From Natrinema sp. CBA1119 (lineage in GTDB: Archaea; Halobacteriota; Halobacteria; Halobacteriales; Natrialbaceae), in contig NZ_PDBS01000008.1 in assembly GCF_002572525.1 (NCBI RefSeq), positions 124,001 through 188,000 on the forward strand: a stretch of 64,000 nt of DNA. Direction: 5' to 3'. The notes beneath the pieces are model-generated. The model ran no database searches and had not been told where the DNA came from. It saw nothing but the letters and a program-made list of their open reading frames with translations. Both the position numbers and the translations under genes were made by a program. Positions 34,357 through 44,320 of the stretch are shown piece by piece (the stretch's first letter is position 1; each line of letters starts with the position of its first letter).

Positions 34357-34460
34357 CGACGTCTATCGGTGAGGTGCTATTGGTCGTATTCGGGCTAAAC
34401 CGTTACCCCCGCCTCGCTCGGCTCCGATCTGACGGCCCGTCATCGGTCGTCAGTTCCGGG

Positions 34461-35390
34461 TCACACGACTCGATTGGTTAGTTCTCTGCCCGCCTCGAGT
34501 CGCTTGACGTTTCTGCGAACGATGTCGCCCACGTCGCGGTGGTAGTCACGAGTGTACGCCGCGGCGTGCGGCGTGACGATTACCTCCTCCATAGTCCACA
34601 GCGGCGACTCCCGGGGGAGCGGTTCAGTCTCGAAGACGTCGAGCGCAGCGCCCCGGATGGCTCCGCTTTCGAGGGCGTCGATCAGCGCCGGCTCGTCAGC
34701 GATTGCGCCGCGAGCGACGTTGACGAAGTACGCGTCCGACCGCATCGTTTCGAACTCGGCCGCGCCGAAGAGTTCGCGAGTATCCTCGGTCAGGGGAACG
34801 GCGGCGACCACGAACGTCGCGTCGGCGATCGCCTCGTGGAGCGCATCGGTCGTGTAGATCTCATCGAACCCCGGGACGGGGTCGTCCGACTGGCGGACGC
34901 CGGTCACCTGGACACCGAGCGGTCCCACGACGTCGGCGATGCCCCGGCCGAGCGTTCCCGTCCCGACGACACAGGCAGTGGTTCCGGGCAGGGTGAACGC
35001 CTCGTCCCACGCCGGGCGCTCCCAGCGCCGTTCCGTCGCGCTCGCGATCTGGTCGTGAAGCCGACGGGCGAACGCGAGCAGATAGCCCGCGACGTTCTCG
35101 CCGACCGTCCGGCCGTGGATGCCGCTGCTGTTGGTGAGCGCGACCCCCGCGTCGGCGAGGGCCTCGAGTGGGAAGCGGTCGACGCCCGCCTGTGTCGAGT
35201 GGATCCAGTCGATCTCGAGCAGCGCGTCGAAGTAGTTGCGCGTGACGACCGCGTCACAGTCCGCGATTTCCGCTTCGTCCACGACAGTGACTTCGACCGG
35301 TAGATCGGAGAGGTACCCCGCGAGTTCAGACGGCGGACAGATGGCCTCGACGGACTCCTGAATGCCGAGTCGCTCGATATTGGTTACCAT
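34461..35390 (-). CDS. D-isomer-specific 2-hydroxyacid dehydrogenase (copy 2)
   Basis: 309 residues from ATG 35390. NAD motif ACVVGTGTLGRGIADVVG near 137, catalytic R in NVARGAIAD, E in VFETEPLPRES, H in VTPHAAAYT. The shorter N-terminal domain and the STQAGVDRF segment resemble the glyoxylate/hydroxypyruvate reductase A group. It reduces or oxidises a small 2-oxo/2-hydroxy acid pair with NAD(P). A dead acyl-CoA dehydrogenase lies downstream and a membrane-protein remnant upstream. Confidence 0.87.
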   Translation of the reverse strand: MVTNIERLGIQESVEAICPPSELAGYLSDLPVEVTVVDEAEIADCDAVVTRNYFDALLEIDWIHSTQAGVDRFPLEALADAGVALTNSSGIHGRTVGENVAGYLLAFARRLHDQIASATERRWERPAWDEAFTLPGTTACVVGTGTLGRGIADVVGPLGVQVTGVRQSDDPVPGFDEIYTTDALHEAIADATFVVAAVPLTEDTRELFGAAEFETMRSDAYFVNVARGAIADEPALIDALESGAIRGAALDVFETEPLPRESPLWTMEEVIVTPHAAAYTRDYHRDVGDIVRRNVKRLEAGRELTNRVV

Positions 35391-35477
35391 TATCATTCTG
35401 AGGGCCGGTCCGGACATCAAGCTTCGGCTTCGACCGCACCGAGCCGCGAGAGACGGTGTCCCTTCATTATCCGTCGA

Positions 35478-35583
35478 TCAGCGATCACGCCACCAGTACG
35501 CCATTCCTTCGCCGCCCGCATGTTCGGGGAGCACCCCGCTCTGGTCGTAGTTCGTGATCCAGTAGGAGATCCACGAGATCGCC
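35478..35583 (-). pseudogene. C-terminal remnant of a membrane protein
   Basis: The minus strand reads LAISWISYWITNYDQSGV, then LPEHAGGEGMAYWWRDR and a stop at 35478-35480: an aromatic helix end with a charged tail, typical of a transporter C-terminus. A stop lies just before it and there is no start, so only about 35 codons survive. The family cannot be fixed. Confidence 0.55.
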
Positions 35584-35593
35584 AAATACTAAC

Positions 35594-35606
35594 ATACGTG
35601 ACGTAT
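35594..35606. promoter_or_regulatory. 13-base palindrome
   Basis: ATACGT and ACGTAT flank a single G in the divergent control region. Candidate regulator site. Confidence 0.3.
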
Positions 35607-35760
35607 ATGCAGAGCAAGCATCGGCGTGAATGCGACGAACCGATCGGCCGATCAAGGGCCAGCCGTCCGTTTTCGGCATGTGCGTATCTGACCCACACCT
35701 TTTTGCCGCCCCCATCGAAACGACGAATCGATGGCGCAAACTGCCGACGCGAGCGATCGG

Positions 35761-35780
35761 ACCGTCCGTCGACGGACGGT
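35761..35780. promoter_or_regulatory. Perfect 20-base palindrome before aldolase gene
   Basis: ACCGTCCGTCGACGGACGGT equals its own reverse complement. It ends 60 bases before ATG 35841. A perfect palindrome this long is unlikely by chance; operator or strong hairpin. Confidence 0.5.
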
Positions 35781-35840
35781 GGCCCAACGAACGAGCGCGA
35801 CGCCGCTGTCAGGTCGTCCACTCGAGACGAGGCGGTTGCG

Positions 35841-36620
35841 ATGACGGGCGGCGACTTCAGGGAACGGTTCCTCGAGGGCGACGCGCTCGGGACGTGGGTC
35901 TCGATCGGACACCCGGCGATCGTCGAGGCGGCGGCGAGAGCGGGGTTCGACTTCGTTCTCATCGACGGCGAACACACCGCGATGAGCCTCGAGACCGTTG
36001 CCGACCTCGCTCGCGCGGCCGCCGCCGCGCCCGGCGAGCTCGCCGTGATCGTCCGGCCCGCGTGGAACGATCCGGTGCGGATCAAGCGGATCCTCGACAT
36101 CGGTGTCGACGGGATCATGGTTCCGATGATCGACACGCCGGACGCGGCCGAAGAGCTGGTGCGGGCCACGCGGTACCCGCCCGACGGCGAGCGGGGAGTC
36201 GCATCGGGGCGGGCGGCCGGCTACGGGCAGAACTTCGTCGACTACGTCGCAGAGGGGCACCGATCGCTACTCACGATCGCACAGATCGAGACGCCGACCG
36301 GCGTCGAACACGCGGCCGAGATCGCGGCGACCGACGGCATCGATGCGCTGTTCGTCGGTCCCGCGGACCTCTCGGCGTCGCTCGGCGTCTTCGCGGAGTG
36401 GGACGCGCCCGAACTCGACGAAGCGATGGCCGACGTTATCGACGCCGGCGCGGCCGCCGACGCGCCAGTCGGAACGCTCACCGTCCGCGAATCGGATGTC
36501 GCGGACCGCGTCGAGCGAGGGTTCGATTATCAGATCGCCGGCAAGGACATGACGACGCTCATCGAAACCGGCGAGCGGATCCGCGAGACGTACGAGGAGA
36601 GCGTCTCGAGCCGAGAGTAG
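35841..36620 (+). CDS. HpcH/HpaI-family aldolase (copy 2)
   Basis: 259 residues from ATG 35841; the frame is open upstream but codes no domain. Motifs: LGTWVSIGHPAIVEAAARAG, FVLIDGEHTAM (metal/acid-base), VRPAWNDP (arginine), AQIETPTGVEHAAEIA (metal glutamate), FVGPADLSASLG (metal aspartate). Same length as copy 1 at 17418 but clearly diverged. It splits a 4-hydroxy-2-oxo acid to pyruvate plus an aldehyde. It lies next to the D-2-hydroxyacid dehydrogenase (divergent) and a ThDP enzyme (convergent). Confidence 0.9.
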   Translation: MTGGDFRERFLEGDALGTWVSIGHPAIVEAAARAGFDFVLIDGEHTAMSLETVADLARAAAAAPGELAVIVRPAWNDPVRIKRILDIGVDGIMVPMIDTPDAAEELVRATRYPPDGERGVASGRAAGYGQNFVDYVAEGHRSLLTIAQIETPTGVEHAAEIAATDGIDALFVGPADLSASLGVFAEWDAPELDEAMADVIDAGAAADAPVGTLTVRESDVADRVERGFDYQIAGKDMTTLIETGERIRETYEESVSSRE

Positions 36621-36742
36621 GTTACCTGACAGTGAGACTGTAGTCGAACGACAGGAGGATGATAGGAGGGCGACAGGAATGAGGCTTTTTTCCGCGAATT
36701 GTGACACCTTCCGACTGCCCGAGTCGGGGCGGACTGTCGGTA

Positions 36743-38383
36743 TCAGTTCATCCAGACGCCGGACTGGGGTTCGTAGGGATCGGTCGGAATCTCGACGAGC
36801 GTCGGGCCGTCGCTCGCGATGGCGTCGGCCACGGTCGATTCGATCTCGTCCGATGTTTCCGCCCGCTCGACCTCGAGGCCGAGCCCCTCGGCGACCGTGG
36901 TGTAGGAAACCGGCGTTTCCTCCCAGCCGTACTCGCCCTCGTCCATCCGGTAGCTCCGACCGGCCTCTTCGCTGATGATCGCGTAGTCGCTGTTGTTGAG
37001 GACGACGACCGTCACGTCAATCTCCTCGTCCGCCAGCGTGTGCAATTCGTGAAGACACATCAACAACCCGCCGTCACCGGTGAGTGCCACGACATCCTGT
37101 TCGGGGTTCGCGACCTTCGCCCCGATAGCCGAGGGGACTCCCGATCCCATCGTCGCCCACGACCCCGGATTGACGTAATCGCGGGGCTCGTAGGTGGGGA
37201 ACATCACGAGCGTCCACAGCCGGAAGCCGCCCGCGTCGACGGCGACGACCGCGTCGCGCGGCGTTCCCGCCCGAATCGCGTCCAGCGCCTTGACGGACGT
37301 CAGCGGCGCCTCGGTCACCGCTCGCAGCTCCTCGAGGCGCTCGTCGACCGCGTCCCGCGTCTTCCGCACCCGCTCGCGGCCGTTTCCGCCGGCGATCGAT
37401 CGGTCCGCCAGTTCGCCGTCGAGCGCCTCGAGCGTCCGGGCCGCGTCGGCGACGATGCCGACCGCCGGCTCGTACCCGGTGCCGATGTCGTCGGCGCCGA
37501 GGGTCACGTGGACGAGGTCGTCGGGAATTTCGATCGACCAGCCGTGCAAGGAGACCGCGTCGAAGTCGGTGCCGACGCCGAGTGCCGCGTCGGCGTCCGC
37601 GATCAACTCCTTGACGGCCGTTCCGGTCCCGCCACAGAGGACGCCGCCCATGAGCTCGTGGTCGTCGGGGAAGACGGCCTTTCCCTTGTACGTGAGGACG
37701 ACCGGTGCCTCGAGCCGTTCGGCGACCGCTCGCAGTTCGTCGCTCGCCTCGGACGCTCGAACGCCGCCGCCGGCGACGATGATCGGCTTCGACGCGTCCG
37801 CGAGAAGGGCCGCCGCGGCGGCGACTTTGCCCTCGGGAACGCCGCTGAAGCTCTGTCGCTCGATATCGCCTCGTTCGGCGAGCGAGACGTCCATCTTGAG
37901 GAAGTTCTTCGGAATCCCGATCCGGACGGGACCGGTCGGCGCCGTCTGCGCGGCGTCGATCGCTCGCTGGAGTTCGGCGACGGTGCTCTCCGGTGTCTCG
38001 ACGGTTATGTTCTCCTTGACGACGTTGTCGTACGTGTCGGGCGGCGTCTCGTGTATCCCGTCGCCGCCGCGGATCTCCGGCTCGGTCTCCACGGCGATGT
38101 GCAGAAGCGGCGTACAGTCGTTCAGCGCGTTCTTTAGCCCGTTCATCGCGTTCATATCTCCCGGTCCCGGAATGACCACCGTCGCGGCCATGCCGCCGCT
38201 GGTCTCGGCATATCCCCACGCCTGGTGTGAGACTGCGGTTTCGTGGCGAGCCATCACGAACTGAATGTCGTCGCGTTCGCTGATAGACTCGTTCAGTGGG
38301 AGCGATTGCTTGCCTGGGATGCCGAACAAGGTGTCGACGTCGTTCTCAGTCAGGCAATCGATAATCGCCTCGTTGACCTTCAT
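36743..38383 (-). CDS. ThDP-dependent enzyme, acetolactate synthase/decarboxylase family
   Basis: 546 residues from ATG 38383. Three ThDP domains: PYR (LFGIPGKQSLPLN; catalytic glutamate in MARHETAVSHQAWGYAE, about residue 48), a central domain (KPIIVAGGGVRASEAS), and PP (LTGDGGLLMCLHEL through LNNSDYAI, the GDG-NN cofactor motif). It differs from true acetolactate synthase in the PYR loop and lacks a regulatory subunit. Candidates are a 2-oxo-acid decarboxylase, oxalyl-CoA or sulfoacetaldehyde-type enzyme; the sequence alone does not decide. Convergent with aldolase copy 2. Confidence 0.83.
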   Translation of the reverse strand: MKVNEAIIDCLTENDVDTLFGIPGKQSLPLNESISERDDIQFVMARHETAVSHQAWGYAETSGGMAATVVIPGPGDMNAMNGLKNALNDCTPLLHIAVETEPEIRGGDGIHETPPDTYDNVVKENITVETPESTVAELQRAIDAAQTAPTGPVRIGIPKNFLKMDVSLAERGDIERQSFSGVPEGKVAAAAALLADASKPIIVAGGGVRASEASDELRAVAERLEAPVVLTYKGKAVFPDDHELMGGVLCGGTGTAVKELIADADAALGVGTDFDAVSLHGWSIEIPDDLVHVTLGADDIGTGYEPAVGIVADAARTLEALDGELADRSIAGGNGRERVRKTRDAVDERLEELRAVTEAPLTSVKALDAIRAGTPRDAVVAVDAGGFRLWTLVMFPTYEPRDYVNPGSWATMGSGVPSAIGAKVANPEQDVVALTGDGGLLMCLHELHTLADEEIDVTVVVLNNSDYAIISEEAGRSYRMDEGEYGWEETPVSYTTVAEGLGLEVERAETSDEIESTVADAIASDGPTLVEIPTDPYEPQSGVWMN

Positions 38384-38587
38384 AGCAGTAATGAGAGGGA
38401 AGACAGTGTAAAGGTCTCGGATCATTCGACCGTGAAACCGGGGCCGTTCGTCGACTCGAGCAGTAATTCTGCGACCGGGACGCTTCCGTCGGCGTTCTCG
38501 CGGTCATCATGGTCGTCGTTCTCGGTGCGCTGGCTGGAAATCGGATTCTTACTCTCTGCCCCCCATCGACGGGACGACGACGGCATG

Positions 38588-38599
38588 TTTTTATATACT
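38588..38599 (+). promoter_or_regulatory. TATA box for VOC protein 2
   Basis: A T-run followed by ATATACT about 25 bases before ATG 38618, fixing that start against upstream in-frame codons. Confidence 0.6.
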
Positions 38600-38617
38600 G
38601 GCTTGCTGGTAGTTGGC

Positions 38618-38992
38618 ATGGATGTCCTGCATACGGCCATCTGGGTCGACGACATCGAGGCGCAACTGGAGTTTTACTGCGACGGGCTCGGACTCGAGCG
38701 CACGCGAGAGTTCGATCTCGACGGCGTGACGAACACGTACGTCGCCGGGGAGAGCGACGCTGAGATCCAGTTTAAACACGACGGGACGGAACGGGACCCG
38801 AAGCCGGCCGGGATCGATCATCTCGCCGTCGGGATCGACGACATCGACGGTACCGTCGACGACCTCGTGGAGCACTACGGCAGTGAGGTGGTCGAAGGAC
38901 CCCGAACCGTCGACGAGAAGGACATCCGACTCGCGTTCGTGACGGCCCCCGAAGGGTACGTCGTCGAACTCATCGAGACGCTCGAGGACTGA
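38618..38992 (+). CDS. VOC (glyoxalase I-like) protein, copy 2
   Basis: 124 residues. First module VLHTAIWVDDIEAQLEFYCDG LGLE (split at residue 23), second GIDHLAVGIDDIDGTVDDL, end VTAPEGYVVELIE. Likely metal ligands: H5, E in IQFKH region, H in IDHLAV and E in VVELIE, as in lactoylglutathione lyase. Glyoxalase-type detoxification of 2-oxoaldehydes is possible, though haloarchaea lack glutathione and the thiol partner would differ. A small membrane-protein gene follows 16 bases later. Confidence 0.83.
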   Translation: MDVLHTAIWVDDIEAQLEFYCDGLGLERTREFDLDGVTNTYVAGESDAEIQFKHDGTERDPKPAGIDHLAVGIDDIDGTVDDLVEHYGSEVVEGPRTVDEKDIRLAFVTAPEGYVVELIETLED

Positions 38993-39008
38993 CGATCGGT
39001 GTCTCACG

Positions 39009-40920
<1,912 letters not shown>

Positions 40921-40994
40921 CTACGTATACTATAACTGTTGGACAGTTTAAAGATTGCGTGGCATCCCGTCCGTGCCATCGACGGCGGTTGAAT

Positions 40995-41055
<61 letters not shown>

Positions 41056-41131
41056 GCTGCCCGCAGTCCGACGTGAGCTTATGTCCGTCCCGTGCGTTGC
41101 CCCAGACGTGACATCGAACGCCACGGAACAG

Positions 41132-42154
41132 ATGACAGCGCTCCTGAAAACGCGCGCCGAACCGGGAATGACGCTCGAGACCGTCCCAGTTCCCGAACCG
41201 GGGCCGGGCGAGGTTCGGATTCGCGTCGAGTCGGTCGGCATCGACGGCGGAGCGGAGGCCCTCATTTACGACTGGCACGAGAGTAAGCACCACTACGCCG
41301 ACGACTTGCCACAGCTGTTCGGCCACGAGTTCGCCGGGACGGTCGACGAGATCGGTAACGGTGTCGAGGGAATCGCAACCGGCGAACGCGTCGCGGTGGA
41401 ACCGATTGTCGGCTGCGGTCACTGCCGGTACTGTCGGTCGGGCTCGTTTGCGATCTGTCCGGATCGGTACATCCTCGGCCTCGATACGGAGGTCGACGGT
41501 GCGCTTGCGGAGTACGTCGTCGTTCCCCGGGAGACGATCTACCCGATCGGCTCGCTACGCGCCGACGCGGGCGTCTTCCTCGAACTCCTCGGGTTAGCTG
41601 TCCACGGGATCGAGCGATCGAGCTTCGAACCCGGCGATAGCGTCGCGATCGCCGGCCCCGGACCGGTCGGCATCGGCGCGCTCGTCGCGGCGGTCGCCGC
41701 CGGCGCGAGTTCGGTCACCGTCGTCGGAACGGACGCCGACCGCGGGGACCGACTCCCGCTCGTCCGGGAACTCGGCGCGACTCGCGCGGTCACGGCCGAA
41801 GCTGTCGCCGACGGGCTCGAGACGGAAGTCGACGTCTTCGTCGAGGCCTCCGGCCACCCCGACGCGCTCTCGCTCGCGTCGTCGTCGACCCGCCGGGGCG
41901 GCGAAATCGTCCAGATCGGTCTCTTCCACGGCGCGGAGGCGGTGCCGGTCGAACTCACGAACCTTGTTCGGCGCGAGGTCTCGCTCGTGCCGGTCTACGG
42001 CCGGCGTGACTCGAGCTGGCGGCGAGCGATCGCGATCGCCGAGGGAGCCGATCTCTCACCGGCGCTCGGGCCGGCGTTTCCGCTCGAGGAGTTCGATGAC
42101 GCCTTCGACGCGGCGCGGAACCGTGAGGGGATCAAGATCACGCTGCACCCGTAA
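41132..42154 (+). CDS. Zinc-type alcohol/threonine dehydrogenase-like MDR protein
   Basis: 340 residues from ATG 41132, which avoids overlap of the leader with the IS end. MDR order is clear: catalytic GHE (H65, E66), structural zinc cysteines C95, C98, C101, C109, and NAD motif AGPGPVGIGALV near 190. At the catalytic zinc cysteine, where G-I-C-G is usual, the sequence has VGIDGGAEALIYDW: D38 stands in for cysteine. Relatives oxidise threonine or polyols. It lies right after the IS element, so its own promoter must be within about 80 bases. Confidence 0.83.
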   Translation: MTALLKTRAEPGMTLETVPVPEPGPGEVRIRVESVGIDGGAEALIYDWHESKHHYADDLPQLFGHEFAGTVDEIGNGVEGIATGERVAVEPIVGCGHCRYCRSGSFAICPDRYILGLDTEVDGALAEYVVVPRETIYPIGSLRADAGVFLELLGLAVHGIERSSFEPGDSVAIAGPGPVGIGALVAAVAAGASSVTVVGTDADRGDRLPLVRELGATRAVTAEAVADGLETEVDVFVEASGHPDALSLASSSTRRGGEIVQIGLFHGAEAVPVELTNLVRREVSLVPVYGRRDSSWRRAIAIAEGADLSPALGPAFPLEEFDDAFDAARNREGIKITLHP

Positions 42155-42190
42155 GACTCGCGGCGACTCGAGGCGGGTCGAGAGCGATGG

Positions 42191-42955
42191 TCACTCTGTC
42201 TGTTCGGTGTACATCTCGTCCGGGTCGAGATCTTCGCGGATCAGTCGAAGTTCCTCCGCCTCGGGCTCCGGCGTCGTTCCCAGATCGTCGGCGAATGCGA
42301 TCTCCCACCCGGTCTCGGCTCGCACCTCCTCGCGCGTCGCGTTCGGGTGAAGCGCGTCGACGTACATTTCTCCGCGCTCGTCGAATCGGCAGACGGCGAG
42401 GTCGGTGATGACCGCTTCCGGCCCGCCGGAGAGGCCGAGTTCCTTGCGCCCCTCGCGGCCGTCGACGTAGCCCGGACTCGTGATGAAGTCCACCTCCTCG
42501 GGGAACCGCCGCGCCGAGTGTGGCGTGATCATCAGCGTGCGGCCGACATGGCACGCGATCTCGCAGGCCCCGCCGCTGCCCGGCAGTCGAACATCCGGAT
42601 CGTCGTAGTCGCCGATGACCGTCGAGTTGATATTCCCGTTCTTGTCGATCTGTGCGCCGCCGAGGAAGCCGACGTCGAGGCGGCCGGCCTGCAGTTGGTA
42701 ATTGAAGTTGTTCCGCATCGGCTCGATCGAGACCGCCCCCGACGCGAGCACCGGATCGCCGATCGAGAGCGGCGGCGAGGACGGGTTCGATCCGATCGTC
42801 CCCGACTCGTAGACCATCTGTAGCTCCGGTGCGTGCGTGCGTTTTGCCACGTTACACGCCAGATTCGGCTTGCCGATCCCGACGAGGACCGAATCGTCGT
42901 TCTCGAGTTCCCTCGCGGCCGCGACCACCATCAGTTCGCTCTTCGTGTAGTTCAT
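42191..42955 (-). CDS. CoA-transferase, beta subunit (glutaconate CoA-transferase type)
   Basis: 254 residues from ATG 42955; a GTG at 43042 is less likely. The catalytic glutamate is E50 in MVYESGTIGS, and SSPPLSIGDP and GFLGGAQIDKNGNINST follow in family order. It pairs with the alpha subunit 97 bases upstream. Family I CoA-transferases move CoA from a donor acyl-CoA to a dicarboxylic or 3-oxo acid via a glutamyl-CoA thioester. The acceptor here is unknown. Confidence 0.87.
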   Translation of the reverse strand: MNYTKSELMVVAAARELENDDSVLVGIGKPNLACNVAKRTHAPELQMVYESGTIGSNPSSPPLSIGDPVLASGAVSIEPMRNNFNYQLQAGRLDVGFLGGAQIDKNGNINSTVIGDYDDPDVRLPGSGGACEIACHVGRTLMITPHSARRFPEEVDFITSPGYVDGREGRKELGLSGGPEAVITDLAVCRFDERGEMYVDALHPNATREEVRAETGWEIAFADDLGTTPEPEAEELRLIREDLDPDEMYTEQTE

Positions 42956-43052
42956 TGGATTGCCTCCGTGGATTCGTTCGATCGATCGGCTCTGCCGTTC
43001 TCTCCAGCCCTCGAGCGGCGGGGCGTCGTCCGTCCGCGCCACGGTCGATCGG

Positions 43053-43967
43053 TCATCGGTACGCCCCCATGTCGACGGGCGTCGCGTACGAGCGATCCGG
43101 CTGCAGGTCGAGCAGCCTGTCGACGCCGAGCTTTTCGACGTACTCGCGGCGGTCCTCGACGCCGTAGACCCACTCGTCGAGCCACGCCTCGACGCGGTCG
43201 ACGTCGCTCGCGATCTCGGCCCACTCGATGTACGCCTCGTTGTCCCGCCCGTAGTAGCCCTGCGCGTACGACGGATGCGAGCCGTAGGGGTCGTGGACGA
43301 CGTGGTCGACGTCGTCGCTCGTGATGACCGTCCGGTTCGGGTCGCTGCGGATCGTTTCCTCGGAGCAGAGTTCTTCCACCGAGAGGATTACTGTATCGGC
43401 GGCCAGCCCAGCGATCTTTACCTCCCCCTGGATTCCCCAGAGGTGTGCGTTTCCCGACTCGTCGGCCCGCTGGGCCCGAATAACTGCCACGTCCGGCTCG
43501 ATCGGCGCGACGGCATAGACGTAGTCGTCGTCGAACGGACTCTCCATGCGAGCGATATTGTCGTTGTGCTCGGGCAGGTCCGAGCCGATAAAGCCCCGAA
43601 GCGGGGCGAAGGGCAGGTTGGATGCGCCCGCGTCGAGGGCGGCGATCAGCCCGAAGTGCGTGTACTCCTCGAGCTCGAGTTCGGTCGGAATCCCGTCCTC
43701 GGCCGCCCGGCGGAACGCCGGGAGGCTGCCCACACCGGGGTTACCGGCCCACGAGAACGTCGCCTTTCGCGCACAGCCGGCGGCGATCAGCTGGTCGTAG
43801 ACCAGGTCCGGTGTGGCCCTGATCAACTCGAGATCGCGTTTCTCCTGTCTGATGATCTCGTGTCCCGCCGCGAACGGGATGAGATGGGTGAACCCTGCGA
43901 GATAGACACTGTCACCGTCGGAGACGCCGTCGCTGACGGCGTCGTGCATGGACGTGAGTTTGCTCAT
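43053..43967 (-). CDS. CoA-transferase, alpha subunit (glutaconate CoA-transferase type)
   Basis: 304 residues. It starts MSKLTSMHDAVSDGVSDGDS and has YLAGFTHLIPFAAGHEIIRQ, then SWAGNPGVGSLPAFRRA, matching the alpha chain of glutaconate/3-oxoadipate type enzymes. The lid and dimer contacts (DDYVYAVAPIEPDVAVIRAQ) are present. It forms the enzyme with the beta subunit downstream. The remnants of acyl-CoA dehydrogenase and enoyl-CoA hydratase genes just upstream suggest it once belonged to a larger beta-oxidation-like operon. Confidence 0.87.
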   Translation of the reverse strand: MSKLTSMHDAVSDGVSDGDSVYLAGFTHLIPFAAGHEIIRQEKRDLELIRATPDLVYDQLIAAGCARKATFSWAGNPGVGSLPAFRRAAEDGIPTELELEEYTHFGLIAALDAGASNLPFAPLRGFIGSDLPEHNDNIARMESPFDDDYVYAVAPIEPDVAVIRAQRADESGNAHLWGIQGEVKIAGLAADTVILSVEELCSEETIRSDPNRTVITSDDVDHVVHDPYGSHPSYAQGYYGRDNEAYIEWAEIASDVDRVEAWLDEWVYGVEDRREYVEKLGVDRLLDLQPDRSYATPVDMGAYR

Positions 43968-44123
43968 AGCTGTGCTGAACTACGAAATGAATGGCGAAAT
44001 TCGCACATAAGAATTGCCTTTGAGGCACTTCGATGCGGGATCGACACGCGAGTCTCTCCGTCGGGGGAGCGGATCTGGTGTCGCGCATTGATATCGGATA
44101 CCGCGATACGAGGTTACATGATC

Positions 44124-44236
44124 TACTCAGCCCCGAGCAGGAGCCGCTCGTCTCGTCGCTGGAAGACATCGCGGACCGCGAGTTCGCCGAGCGGGCGTTC
44201 GACTGGGACGGCGAACCGCCGTGGGAGAATGGCGAA
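44124..44236 (+). pseudogene. N-terminal fragment of an acyl-CoA dehydrogenase
   Basis: The plus strand reads LLSPEQEPLVSSLEDIADRE, then FAERAFDWDGEPPWEN, the typical first helix pair of an acyl-CoA dehydrogenase. No proper start precedes it and the match ends abruptly at about 44236, where a different gene piece begins on the other strand. Confidence 0.65.
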
Positions 44237-44315
44237 ACGCGTTGTGGACCTCGGGGCGATCGATCGGTATCGTCGCGATACCGCCGTCCGTTTCGTCTCG
44301 GATGTCTTCGGTCAT
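44237..44315 (-). pseudogene. N-terminal fragment of an enoyl-CoA hydratase
   Basis: The minus strand from ATG 44315 reads MTEDIRDETDGGIATIPIDR, then PEVHNAFR: the opening strand pair and P-x-x-x-N-A motif of crotonases. The match stops after about 27 residues at the junction with the acyl-CoA dehydrogenase fragment. ATG lies just before the stop of the enolase-family gene, suggesting a former operon with it. Confidence 0.65.
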
Positions 44316-44320
44316 GCTGA

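Larger units (their letters stand above)
35391..35840. other. Control region with palindromes and a gene remnant
   Basis: 450 bases between the divergent D-2-hydroxyacid dehydrogenase and aldolase genes. It holds a membrane-protein tail (35478-35583) and two palindromes (35594-35606 and 35761-35780). No intact gene. Confidence 0.6.

Noticed and set aside
36701-38137. Long plus-strand open frame over the ThDP enzyme gene
   Set aside because: Antisense shadow; no motif, arginine-rich, whereas the minus strand carries the GDG-NN cofactor motif and catalytic glutamate.
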